From: Gilliamella bombicola
Lineage (GTDB): Bacteria; Pseudomonadota; Gammaproteobacteria; Enterobacterales; Orbaceae
Length of the DNA stretch: 64,000 nt
Assembly (NCBI RefSeq): GCF_900094945.1
Contig: NZ_FMAQ01000003.1
Location: 62,001-126,000, forward strand
Direction: 5' to 3'
Position numbers and translations under genes: made by a program. The notes below the pieces were generated by a model that was given only the letters and a program-made list of their open reading frames with translations, was not told the origin of the DNA and made no database searches. The first letter of the stretch is position 1, and each line of letters opens with the position of its first letter. Positions 47,281 to 56,190 of the stretch are shown piece by piece.

Positions 47281-47450
47281 TAGGGACAAAACCGTCTTTT
47301 CCGCAATTTTAAACATAAAACCCTGATTGACTTTTCAAGCCTATTATCAATAGATATAATCTATTTAATTAACTATATTTAACCACTTTTTTTAAATTAA
47401 AAGTAACGTATAGTAATAATATATGTAAAACAACTTATTCGAGGTGACAA

Positions 47451-47714
47451 ATGTATACTGTAATTTTTGGACGTCAAGGTTGTCCTTATTGTGTTCGAGC
47501 TAAAGAATTAGCTGAAAAACTTTCTCAAGAGCGTGATGATTTTTCTTATCGCTATGTCGATATTAATGTAGAAGGCATTACCAAAGAAGATCTTTCTAAA
47601 AGTGTAGGTAAACCTGTTGAAACTGTGCCGCAAATTTTTATTGATGAAAAACCAATCGGTGGCTGCACTGATTTTGAGGCCTATGCGAAAGAGCATTTAG
47701 GGCTTTATAAATAA
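47451..47714 (+). CDS. grxA: Glutaredoxin 1
   Basis: 87 residues. Glutathione-dependent dithiol reductase supplying electrons to ribonucleotide reductase and other disulfides. The active site CPYC is at residues 11-14, the glutathione-binding TVPQIFIDEKPIGGCTDF follows, and the sequence aligns from end to end with E. coli GrxA. A CGAGGTGA ribosome site is present. Single gene ending in a strong terminator. Confidence 0.96.
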   Translation: MYTVIFGRQGCPYCVRAKELAEKLSQERDDFSYRYVDINVEGITKEDLSKSVGKPVETVPQIFIDEKPIGGCTDFEAYAKEHLGLYK

Positions 47715-47737
47715 AGCGCCCCCTCCTAATTTTAAGC

Positions 47738-47773
47738 AAAAAAAAAGCCACATATAAGTGGCTTTTTTTTTTA
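47738..47773. terminator. Bidirectional terminator between grxA and tsaB
   Basis: A-run, GCCAC (47747-47751), ATATAA loop, GTGGC (47758-47762), then T-run. A- and T-tracts on both sides make it usable by the two convergent genes. Confidence 0.9.
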
Positions 47774-47784
47774 TATTATTGCCG

Positions 47785-48465
47785 TTATCGTCCTGGCAAC
47801 TTTTTCCAAGTCACTTCGTTACGTAAATAAGTTGGCTCGACATCTTCAACATTCAAAAGCTCATTCTTTTGCCATTGATTCTTAGCAAGAACAACAAGAT
47901 CTTGTGCATGAGGTAACAAGATATCGCTTTGTTTTATATCGTTAATCATATCAGGATAAGTTTGCCACCCCGTACCAGCACAATAATCATTTTGACTAAT
48001 ATGCTTCACTTTTTCGATTACTTTTTCAGGCTTAATAACACACTCAGCAATAACTGCTTGCCATTGCTCGTTAACGTAATGGTATTGACCTAAATAGACT
48101 TCGTTCATTCTAGCATCAATTGCGGCAATAACGTTTGTTGCTTGCGTTGTTCGATAAACACCTTGAGCCAAAGTCATCAGTGTTGATACACCTATCATGG
48201 GTTTATCAATCCCTAACGCTAAACCTTGAGCCACGCCAATACCAATTCTAACGCCAGTAAAACTACCTGGGCCTTGGCCAAAAGCGATTGCATCAACTTG
48301 CGTAAGTGAACAGTCTGATTGTTTAAGAAGTCTATCAACCATCGGTAATATTTGTTTAGTATGATCACGAGCAGATAAAATAAAATCGTGAGTGATTTCG
48401 TTACGGTAAAGTAAAGCAACCGAACAAGCTTCTGTTGAGGTATCAATGGCTAAAATAGTACTCAT
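47785..48465 (-). CDS. tsaB: tRNA t6A37 synthesis protein TsaB
   Basis: 226 residues. ASKHA-fold partner of TsaD in threonylcarbamoylation of A37 of ANN-decoding tRNAs. N-terminal ILAIDTSTEACSVAL and FGQGPGSFTGVRIGIG are diagnostic; the C terminus ends VEPTYLRNEVTWKK as in the E. coli protein (231 residues). It follows yoaA with a 31-base gap, the enterobacterial order. Confidence 0.96.
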   Translation of the reverse strand: MSTILAIDTSTEACSVALLYRNEITHDFILSARDHTKQILPMVDRLLKQSDCSLTQVDAIAFGQGPGSFTGVRIGIGVAQGLALGIDKPMIGVSTLMTLAQGVYRTTQATNVIAAIDARMNEVYLGQYHYVNEQWQAVIAECVIKPEKVIEKVKHISQNDYCAGTGWQTYPDMINDIKQSDILLPHAQDLVVLAKNQWQKNELLNVEDVEPTYLRNEVTWKKLPGR

Positions 48466-48496
48466 GTTTTTTCCAAAATATTTTATCTATTATCAT

Positions 48497-50401
48497 TTAG
48501 CTTTTAGTTATTAAAAAGTTTATAACTTTATTTATATCCCGTGTTCTTGGTGAGGGTGGTAAGCTATTAATAAATGTTGCACCATAAGGTCGCATTACTA
48601 AACGATTATCACAGATAATAATCGCTCCACGATCATTGTGATGGCGAATTAGTCGCCCTACACCTTGTTTTAAGGTGATCACCGCTTCGGGTAATTGTAC
48701 ATCATTAAATGCGTCCCCACCCTGCATTTGACAATCCTCCATACGGGCTTTAATTAACGGATCATCAGGCGAAGTAAACGGTAATTTATCTATAATAACA
48801 CATGATAAGGTATCGCCTCTAACATCGATCCCTTCCCAAAAGCTGCTCGTAGCAATAAGTAGCGCATTGCCTGTATGAATAAACTGTTCAAGCAATTTAA
48901 CTTTACTGGTTTCACCTTGTACTAATACTGGTAATTTGGTTAATTCTCGAAACTGTTTAGCTAGTGCATTCATCATTGCATATGAAGTACACAAAAAGAA
49001 ACAACGGCCATTATTAGCTTCAATAACAGGCAACAAAATATTGGCTAATTTTTCGGCATTGCCTTGCTCATTTGGCGATGGAATATAACGAGGAACACAC
49101 AAAATCGTCTGGTTAATATAATCAAATGGGCTTTCTAATATTAGTGAATCGGCATTTGTCAGCCCTAAGCGTTTAGTAAAATAATCTAATTGATTATCAA
49201 CCGATAACGTTGCTGATGTAAAAATCCAACTGCCTTTTCGCTGGGTTAATAGTTCAGTAAATTTATCGGCAACAGACAATGGCGTTAGCGCAAAAACAAA
49301 ATAGTTATGGCTACTTTCATACCAATAACTAAAACCAGTTACATTTGTCTCCTGAAAGCGTTTTAATAGCGTATTATATTGATTAATTCGTTCAAAACAG
49401 TTATCTAACGTTGTCGAACGTCCAACCGTCAATAACAAAACTTCGTGACAAAAATCTAATGCATCGACAAGATAAGAAATCTCTTTTTTAACTGCTTCTT
49501 GGTTAAATAAAAAACGTAAGTTACCTTTTGGTGGTTGTTGGTTAATAGCAATTCGTAAGTCTTGCGTACATTTTTGTAGTTTATCCGCACATTGCTGTAG
49601 CTGAGACATATCTTTAACTTCGGTACGATAAACTAGGTTAATTTCTTTAGCAAGATCAAAAAGTTGCCGACTAGTTAGCTGCTCACCAAAATAGTGACAA
49701 GCAAGATCTGGTAGTTGATGAGCCTCGTCGAAAATCATGACATCTGCTTTAGGAATCAGTTCTCCAAAGCCCGTATCTTTTACTACAACATCAGCTAAAA
49801 ATAAGTGGTGATTAACCACAACAACATCCGCATTTAAGGCTCGTTTACGCGCTTTGATAACATAACAATCACTATAGTGCTCACAGTCACTGCCTAAACA
49901 ATTATCATTTGTGCTTGTTAATATTGGCCAAATTAGGTTTTCTTCGGTGACAGTAGTGCATTTACTGATGTCTCCATCTTTAGTTTTAATTGACCAATTT
50001 TTTACACGAACTAAATCAACACGTAAATCTTTATCAAGATCTCCTGCTGCTGCATATTGATGATACAGGCGTTCTAAACAAAGATAATTAGCTCGACCTT
50101 TAAGCAAGGCTATTTTCCCTGTGTAATTTAATGCTTTTTTGATTATTGGTAAGTCTTTACTGAATAACTGTTCTTGTAAATTTTTAGAGCCAGTTGAAAG
50201 TATTACTTTTTTATCGCTACGTAATGCAGGAACTAAATAAGCAAAGGTCTTGCCAGTCCCTGTTCCCGCCTCAACCACAAGAGAACGCTGTTTTTTTATT
50301 GATTCAGAGACTTTACTTGCCATGTTTCTTTGTGGCTCTCTTGCCACAAATCCATCAATAGCTTGAGCAAGCAAACCATTCTCAGCAAAATCATCAATCA
50401 C
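48497..50401 (-). CDS. yoaA: DinG-family ATP-dependent helicase YoaA
   Basis: 634 residues (E. coli 636). XPD/DinG-type 5'-3' DNA helicase that in E. coli works with the DNA polymerase III chi subunit in repair of replication blocks. Walker A EAGTGTGKTFAYLVPAL (about 41-57). The four Fe-S cysteines lie in NYLCLERL, KCTTV, DNCLGSDCEHYSDC. Walker B is MIFDEAHQLPD, and the late motifs are WIFTSATLS and TLKQGVGRLIRHH. First gene of yoaA-tsaB. Confidence 0.95.
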   Translation of the reverse strand: MIDDFAENGLLAQAIDGFVAREPQRNMASKVSESIKKQRSLVVEAGTGTGKTFAYLVPALRSDKKVILSTGSKNLQEQLFSKDLPIIKKALNYTGKIALLKGRANYLCLERLYHQYAAAGDLDKDLRVDLVRVKNWSIKTKDGDISKCTTVTEENLIWPILTSTNDNCLGSDCEHYSDCYVIKARKRALNADVVVVNHHLFLADVVVKDTGFGELIPKADVMIFDEAHQLPDLACHYFGEQLTSRQLFDLAKEINLVYRTEVKDMSQLQQCADKLQKCTQDLRIAINQQPPKGNLRFLFNQEAVKKEISYLVDALDFCHEVLLLTVGRSTTLDNCFERINQYNTLLKRFQETNVTGFSYWYESSHNYFVFALTPLSVADKFTELLTQRKGSWIFTSATLSVDNQLDYFTKRLGLTNADSLILESPFDYINQTILCVPRYIPSPNEQGNAEKLANILLPVIEANNGRCFFLCTSYAMMNALAKQFRELTKLPVLVQGETSKVKLLEQFIHTGNALLIATSSFWEGIDVRGDTLSCVIIDKLPFTSPDDPLIKARMEDCQMQGGDAFNDVQLPEAVITLKQGVGRLIRHHNDRGAIIICDNRLVMRPYGATFINSLPPSPRTRDINKVINFLITKS

Positions 50402-50481
50402 TTAAAATACACCTAATAAAAAAGATAAGGTCAATACAACAATAAAATGAAGAAAATACATTCTAGGGAAAATACAACATT

Positions 50482-50577
50482 ATGAAAACATCACAGCTTA
50501 TTTCCAATAATGAGATGAATTTATTGTCACAGAATGAAACAATTAATAATATAAAAACTGCTGTACTATACCAGTAA
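50482..50577 (+). CDS. Possible 31-residue peptide
   Basis: In the 294-base gap between yoaA and the first glycosyltransferase, ATG 50482 opens a 31-codon frame (KTSQLISNNEMNLL…TAVLYQ) ending at TAA 50575-50577, with AGGGAA about 11 bases upstream. It is polar, rich in Asn, Gln and Ser, without a membrane segment. No family recognised and it may be chance. The rest of the gap holds nothing visible. Confidence 0.25.
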   Translation: MKTSQLISNNEMNLLSQNETINNIKTAVLYQ

Positions 50578-50695
50578 CCGAGCGAAAAAGATATATGGCA
50601 TCCTTAAGTCACCAAAGCCATCTTTAATTGTGAACGTTACTCATCAAAATAAATAACGCCCTAGATTTCAAAAAATAAAGAACCAATAACAAATT

Positions 50696-51670
50696 TTATT
50701 TTGTCAATTTGGTTTTCAAATAAATAAAATAATGCTTAAGTCCTGATAAATATTTTTTTTGCTTAAACATTAATCGAGAATAAGCTCGTATTGAGGAGGT
50801 TTTTTTACAACTATATAAAGGCAGCTCGTCATTTTTCCATGGTGATTGTTGTAAATAAAAATCAAATAATGTTGAACGATAAGGCTGGTGCCAAGGTTTG
50901 TTTTTAGTAATATAATGAATCAATACAGTATCATCTGGGACATTTGAATCTTCATTGCCATTTATTGATAACGCCAATAAATTATTATATTTCTTTGCTA
51001 ATAGAATCCTTTTTTCACCTATTGCGATATTTAATACATCTTGATCTGGATATTGATATTTTTCACCACTATTCAATAATGTTAGTGTTTTAGAAGTGAT
51101 ATCCTCCTGACACCAAAGTGGTATGTTAATTAACATTACACCAGAATTAAAATAAGTGCCAAACTTTACGTTATATTTAGTACATTGAGACTCTTGCATA
51201 TAAGAAACATCAGCAACAGCTGCGATAACCGCTGAATCTAAATTAATATCAGACATAAATGCTAAGTTTTGGAGACAAAGTGTATCACTATCAATATAAA
51301 GCAACCTTTCAGCAACATCTCTTAAAATTATTGGAGCAATTAATCGAACACAAGCCGAAATAGGAAACTGTTCAGTATTTTTTTGGTCTATTTTGAACTG
51401 CTCATTAATGACATATTCGGTTATAGCGATATTATCAAATTTAATGGCGACAAATTTTTTTCTATTTACTTCTGAAATATTATGCGTAAAAAGATGAAAA
51501 TGAATTTGCCGATTTTTGTTATTTGCAATAACAGAAATAATGTCCACTCCTGCCGATAGTGCATAATTATTGTCAAAACATAATAAAATATGTAATACAG
51601 GGGTATTATTTAAAAAATCACATAATAATAATTCATTTCGTTTATTAATAAATTTATCAACATTAATCAC
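50696..51670 (-). CDS. GT8 family glycosyltransferase (WaaJ/WaaO-like)
   Basis: 324 residues. Retaining glycosyltransferase of family 8, the type that adds glucose or galactose from UDP-sugars to the LPS outer core. Nucleotide-sugar segment ILLCFDNNYALSAGVDIISV, metal-binding DxD in LLYIDSDTLC, FNSGVMLINIPLW, YPDQDVLNIA and the HYITKNKPWHQPY acceptor loop. The C-terminal tail (residues about 290-324: RAYSRLMFKQKKYLSGLKHY…) is basic and is shared with three other GT8 proteins here, suggesting membrane contact. It forms a pair with the next gene (11-base gap). Sugar specificity not decidable. Confidence 0.88.
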   Translation of the reverse strand: MINVDKFINKRNELLLCDFLNNTPVLHILLCFDNNYALSAGVDIISVIANNKNRQIHFHLFTHNISEVNRKKFVAIKFDNIAITEYVINEQFKIDQKNTEQFPISACVRLIAPIILRDVAERLLYIDSDTLCLQNLAFMSDINLDSAVIAAVADVSYMQESQCTKYNVKFGTYFNSGVMLINIPLWCQEDITSKTLTLLNSGEKYQYPDQDVLNIAIGEKRILLAKKYNNLLALSINGNEDSNVPDDTVLIHYITKNKPWHQPYRSTLFDFYLQQSPWKNDELPLYSCKKTSSIRAYSRLMFKQKKYLSGLKHYFIYLKTKLTK

Positions 51671-51681
51671 ACAGCTAATCC

Positions 51682-52659
51682 TTAATGCTTTTTGAAAGTT
51701 TTATGCTTTAAATACAGTAAAAAATACTTACAAGCAGAAAAATATTTATGTTGGCTTACAAGAAGCTTAGCGTATCGTCTTGTCGTTGATGGTGCATTCT
51801 CATTAGCGAGTAATAATTTATCCTTAGCCCAAGGAGAAGAGGCAATATAACTTTGATAGAGTGGCGTTAAATATAGTCGATACCAAGGTTTATTTCCGGT
51901 GACATAATGAATAATCACATTATCCTTATCAATAAAACTGTCCTCTTCACCACCTACTGTAAGTGATGTTAACCTATTGAAATATTGAGGTAAAAATACA
52001 GTTTTACCCTGCATTAAAATATTTAACACATCTTGATCAGCAAATTTGTATACTTTGCCACTATTAATCATTGAAAATGCTTTTTCAGTAAGGTTATTTT
52101 GCACCCACATATCCGTATTAATATAAATCATTCCTGCATTAAAATATTCGCCATATGGAATATCGCAAGCTGCACATTGTTTTTCTTGCGTTTTATCCAC
52201 ATCAGGAACGACAGCAGAATATTTATCAGTTAAATCAGTGTTGATTAATTCATTAAGATTACGGGTGCATAAGACATCACAATCCAGATATAAAACCCTC
52301 GAAGTAATTTTATTTAAAATTTGTGGAACAACAAACCGCAAACACGTTGACGCTGAAACATGTAAAACTAAAGTATCAGGGTTAATGGAAAAATCATCAC
52401 TAATTTCATAACAAATTATAGTCACATTTTCTTTACTTAATTGATTAAATCTTATGATTTTTTCATTCGATACGTTATTAGCAAATAAGTGAAACACCAA
52501 ATTTTTATCTGGATTATTCAAAACAACAGAAGACATAGCAATACCAGCAGGCATTGCATAATTATCATCGAAGCAAAATGCGATATGTGTGGTCTGTGAA
52601 GATTCTATGGTATTATTGAATAATGTTGTAATTTTACTAATAAAAAGGTTTTCTTTCAT
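51682..52659 (-). CDS. GT8 family glycosyltransferase (WaaJ/WaaO-like)
   Basis: 325 residues from ATG 52659; the frame also has ATG 52707 (341 residues), neither with a good ribosome site. Same plan as its neighbour: IAFCFDDNYAMPAGIAMSSV, DxD in VLYLDCDVLC, FNAGMIYINTDMW, FADQDVLNI, HYVTGNKPWYRLY and a basic tail (TRRYAKLLVSQHKYFSACKY). The two neighbours look like an old duplication. Divergent from the GT8 gene at 52806, sharing a short AT-rich promoter gap. Confidence 0.88.
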   Translation of the reverse strand: MKENLFISKITTLFNNTIESSQTTHIAFCFDDNYAMPAGIAMSSVVLNNPDKNLVFHLFANNVSNEKIIRFNQLSKENVTIICYEISDDFSINPDTLVLHVSASTCLRFVVPQILNKITSRVLYLDCDVLCTRNLNELINTDLTDKYSAVVPDVDKTQEKQCAACDIPYGEYFNAGMIYINTDMWVQNNLTEKAFSMINSGKVYKFADQDVLNILMQGKTVFLPQYFNRLTSLTVGGEEDSFIDKDNVIIHYVTGNKPWYRLYLTPLYQSYIASSPWAKDKLLLANENAPSTTRRYAKLLVSQHKYFSACKYFLLYLKHKTFKKH

Positions 52660-52805
52660 CTTATGCTGTCTTAAAACCAAGATTAAAAATTTACAATATT
52701 GTAACATACGTTAAATTAAACAATGAAGTAATAATAAATTTTATATTGACATATAATGTCAGTAATGACTAAATAACAACGTTAAGTTTTTAAAGAGTAT
52801 TGGAA

Positions 52806-53756
52806 ATGGATAAGAGTATTAATATTGCATATTGTACAGACTCGAATTATCTTGAACATGTAGGTGTTTCAATTACCTCTATCATGCTTAATAATATGCA
52901 TAATAATATTCATTTTCATGTTTTTTTATATGATGTAACTACAGAAGAAAAAGAAAAATTACAACATATTAGTTCATCAATCACGCTCTATTCAATTCCT
53001 GTCGATGAATTAAACAAGTATTCAGATACACACAATAACAAAATAAAACATATTAATCGCTCAATGTACCTTCGATTGTCAGTTCCTAGACTATTGCATG
53101 GCATTGTTGATAAATTTATTTATTTAGATGCAGATGTACTGTGCTTTACTGACATATCGCCGATTTTAAACACAAATATAGATTCAGTTATTTGTGCTGT
53201 AACACCTGACTCGTTAGATAAACAAAATATGTTAAAAAATAAAGAAAGACTCAAGTTAACGTCTGAAAATTATTTTAACTCTGGTTTTTTATATATTAAT
53301 GTTAATAACTGGATGCAATTTGATACAGAAACTAAAACAAATAACATCTTATTATCGTTAGAACAAAAAGATTTAATCTACCCAGACCAAGATGCACTAA
53401 ATATAGTTTTACAGCATCAAGTCTTATTTATCGATCCTAATTGGAATTATTTATTTACTTGGATGGATGATAAACAAAAAGAAACATTTTTTTATGATAA
53501 AAAATCTTTACCCTATATCATCCATTTTACGGGTGCCAGAAAAATGTGGTATCAAGAACATATAGGACTTGCGCAAAATATCTATTGTTTTTATAAACAT
53601 TTTACTCCTTGGACCAATAGTCCACTTAAAAGTTATAAACCCAAAATGCGCGTTAATGATTATCGTATTTATGCCAAAAACAGCATCAAAGAGAAAAAAT
53701 TCATCACTGGCCTAAAATATTATTTACTTTATTTAGGCTATAAATTAAAAAATTAG
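52806..53756 (+). CDS. GT8 family glycosyltransferase
   Basis: 316 residues from ATG 52806, chosen over TTG 52800; AGAG lies eight bases before it. GT8 motifs: IAYCTDSNYLEHVGVSITSI, DxD in FIYLDADVLC, YFNSGFLYINVNNW, YPDQDALNIVL, HFTGARKMWYQEH. Basic tail DYRIYAKNSIKEKKFITGLKYY, as in the sister proteins. TTGACA at 52746-52751 could be its -35 element, but a convincing -10 is not seen. Likely adds a hexose to the surface glycan. Confidence 0.88.
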   Translation: MDKSINIAYCTDSNYLEHVGVSITSIMLNNMHNNIHFHVFLYDVTTEEKEKLQHISSSITLYSIPVDELNKYSDTHNNKIKHINRSMYLRLSVPRLLHGIVDKFIYLDADVLCFTDISPILNTNIDSVICAVTPDSLDKQNMLKNKERLKLTSENYFNSGFLYINVNNWMQFDTETKTNNILLSLEQKDLIYPDQDALNIVLQHQVLFIDPNWNYLFTWMDDKQKETFFYDKKSLPYIIHFTGARKMWYQEHIGLAQNIYCFYKHFTPWTNSPLKSYKPKMRVNDYRIYAKNSIKEKKFITGLKYYLLYLGYKLKN

Positions 53757-53767
53757 ATCTAACTCGC

Positions 53768-54790
53768 TTAGATATATTTATTAATTGACTCTATTAAAGT
53801 ATCTGGGTCAATCTTTTCCACACTATTAACATAAAAAACAATTTGTTTTCCATTTATATCGTTGGGTGACCAAATATGACTATTTACTTGCAAATTAAGA
53901 TTCGGACTGTATTTTTTTATATACTTTTTATCTAAAAATAAATCTTGTTGTAAGTATTTATAATTACTCAATTCTCGACTATAAACAGATTTCAAACTAT
54001 TTGATTCAGGGGGTGGTGGTTCCATATAAATTGAAATACATTTAGTTGAGAAAGCTGAAGCAATATGTACTATTGATGTATCAACACTAATAACCAAATC
54101 TGCTTTTTTTATTAAGGGAATGACATCAGAAATTGCAGGAGATTGAAATTTAATACAGTCTGGTATAAATAATTTATCAAATTTTTCACCTTGACCAATT
54201 AATATTATTTTATATTTCTGATGACAATTTTTTAACAGATCACACAACATTTTAATCTGGTGCTCAGATAAGCAACGATATTTTGAACTACCATAGGGAT
54301 TTATTACCACAAATTTATTCTGAGGTTTAATATTATTAGTAATAAATATGTCTACATTTTTTTCTTTAACAGAATCAATAAAAATTTCGTAATTAAAAGA
54401 ACCGTATTTGATACTAAGGTATGTTAAATAATATTTAAGTTGATTTGTAACATGATCTGCCGGCTGATAATAAGGTAAAGAAATATTGAATGATTTTATA
54501 TTGCTTTTATTGTAACTAAGCAAATGTGTACTTTTAACAAAACAACAAAAAAACAAATGTTTTAAATCTAACCGTCTATGAAATCTTGCATCAATTGCCA
54601 AGTCAAATTTATGTTTTCTGACAGTTTTTAGCGAGTTAACTAACTCACCAAAATTTTTATCATTATACAAAAAACGCCCAGTTATATATGGATTGTTATC
54701 TAAAATTTCTAAGCTACTTTTTCGAGAAGAAATATAAACTTCATATCCATTATCAGCCAAATACCGGATAAATGGCGTTGTAACGATCAT
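53768..54790 (-). CDS. GT9 heptosyltransferase-type protein, 5' end disrupted
   Basis: The open frame gives 340 residues from ATG 54790. Family 9 features: NPYGSSKYRCLSEHQIKML, IPLIKKADLVISVDTSIVHI-ASAF in the ADP-sugar-binding half, and WSPND near the end. The ATG falls inside the first Rossmann strand: bases just upstream in the same frame encode KKVLVIRNDCIGD, the normal GT9 start, but no start codon precedes it before an in-frame TAA. A proper start exists at 54976, separated by two stops near simple-repeat tracts. The protein read from 54790 would lack its first strand and glycine loop, so it is either phase-variable or decaying. Confidence 0.7.
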   Translation of the reverse strand: MIVTTPFIRYLADNGYEVYISSRKSSLEILDNNPYITGRFLYNDKNFGELVNSLKTVRKHKFDLAIDARFHRRLDLKHLFFCCFVKSTHLLSYNKSNIKSFNISLPYYQPADHVTNQLKYYLTYLSIKYGSFNYEIFIDSVKEKNVDIFITNNIKPQNKFVVINPYGSSKYRCLSEHQIKMLCDLLKNCHQKYKIILIGQGEKFDKLFIPDCIKFQSPAISDVIPLIKKADLVISVDTSIVHIASAFSTKCISIYMEPPPPESNSLKSVYSRELSNYKYLQQDLFLDKKYIKKYSPNLNLQVNSHIWSPNDINGKQIVFYVNSVEKIDPDTLIESINKYI

Positions 54791-54976
54791 ATCACCAATA
54801 CAATCATTTCTAATAACAAGTACTTTCTTTATCGTATTGGCATTAAATAAAGTTTTTTTTCTTTTTTAAAAAAAGAGTAAAAATAAACAAAAATTTCATA
54901 TATAAAATATATTTAATTTTTTAGTAATAAAATTACGTTGCCAATTTAACTGTCGCAATTTTTGCTTTAAATCCAT
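54791..54976 (-). pseudogene. Frame-disrupted 5' part of the GT9 gene
   Basis: ATG 54976 has AGGA upstream and encodes DLKQKLRQLNWQRNFITKKL, much like the start of the intact neighbour GT9 (IKYLNRQRNLKIKPFKLAIK), then hits TGA within a TATATATG tract. A middle stretch (KFLFIFTLFLKKKK) is open in another frame from ATG 54899 to a run of eight A. Behind the A-run the first frame resumes as TLFNANTIKKVLVIRNDC. Two compensating one-base shifts at the TA tract and the A8 tract would restore one continuous protein. Confidence 0.6.
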
Positions 54977-55006
54977 CAAAATTATTCCTATTCTTTTGAT
55001 AAACTT

Positions 55007-56125
55007 TTATAATTTTTCTATTTCTAATTTTAATTGTTCGAGCACAATACCAATATCAAGATTGGCTATCGGATCACCAAGTCCAGTACCTAAATGATCA
55101 TTTGTAAACATTTGTATTGCATTGGCATAATTTGGTCCCCACACATAATTATTAATAAACTTATTATCAATAATCCGATTATTATAAACACAAAGCATTT
55201 TTTTATTATAAATAGAAGCAATATGCACAATTGAAGTGTCAACAGAAATCACCAAATTTGAAAACTTCACTAAAGCAACACTTTCAAAAAAAGTAGGTAA
55301 TGGATTGATAATAATATTTTTTTTAGCTTTAATATGAGATATTTTATTAGGTTCGCCCACGACAATTGTTATACAATTATCATATTGTGATAAAAAGGAT
55401 AAAGTTGTATCAATTTGAGAATTAGAAAAGCTTCTAGCCTCATTTGAACCATAAGGATTAAAAATAATGATATTTTTATTCGAAGCAAGCAACGAACTTA
55501 TAAAATCTTTAGCCGAAAGCTCGGCTTCGGTTGGAATATTAACAAAGTACCTTATAGGCGTGGGCTGAATACGCATAAATTCAAGTATTTTCTGACTTCT
55601 CTTTGAAATATGAGATTTGTATTCGTGATAATAAATTGATGTATCATACAATTTATATTTATCTTGATTAAAACCAATTGTATGTAACGGATTGATAGCT
55701 TGAATTATTTGAGCTCGCCTTACACTATTTTGGCCTTTATCAACCAGATCAATTGCGACATCAATCCTTATACTCTGTAATTGTTCTTTTATCTGTTTTA
55801 TGTTTTTATTCCTATCGTAGAATAAAACCCCATCTACAGAAATAAATTTATCAAAAAGAAAGGCTATCCTTTTTTCTACTACGACATAAACCTGAAAGCC
55901 ATTTTCTCGAAGAGTATTAATTAAGTAGGAAGTTACTATTGCATCGCCAATTCCTTGATCATTCATAAGAATTGCTACAGAACGATACTTTTCTAGAAAA
56001 AATTCAGACCTTACCTTTTTTTTTCGATTTAATAAAGCTAATTTAATAGCCAATTTAAACGGTTTTATCTTTAAATTTCTCTGCCTATTCAAGTATTTAA
56101 TACATTCTAGTACTTTATTAATCAT
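55007..56125 (-). CDS. GT9 family glycosyltransferase (heptosyltransferase-like)
   Basis: 372 residues. A basic N-terminal 45 residues (membrane contact likely) leads into the first Rossmann strand VAILMNDQGIGDAIVTSYLI; the second half has IIIFNPYGSNEARSFSNSQI and LVISVDTSIVHIASIYNKK, hallmarks of family 9, which transfers heptose or related sugars from ADP- or UDP-donors to the LPS core. It ends 30 bases before the start of the disrupted sister gene, in the same direction, so the two were likely an operon downstream of the MsbA-type genes. Donor unknown. Confidence 0.85.
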   Translation of the reverse strand: MINKVLECIKYLNRQRNLKIKPFKLAIKLALLNRKKKVRSEFFLEKYRSVAILMNDQGIGDAIVTSYLINTLRENGFQVYVVVEKRIAFLFDKFISVDGVLFYDRNKNIKQIKEQLQSIRIDVAIDLVDKGQNSVRRAQIIQAINPLHTIGFNQDKYKLYDTSIYYHEYKSHISKRSQKILEFMRIQPTPIRYFVNIPTEAELSAKDFISSLLASNKNIIIFNPYGSNEARSFSNSQIDTTLSFLSQYDNCITIVVGEPNKISHIKAKKNIIINPLPTFFESVALVKFSNLVISVDTSIVHIASIYNKKMLCVYNNRIIDNKFINNYVWGPNYANAIQMFTNDHLGTGLGDPIANLDIGIVLEQLKLEIEKL

Positions 56126-56190
56126 ATGTCTTTTAATATCCTATCATGCAAAATATATTTATATCTAAATTTTAAAAACTCTTCATCATA

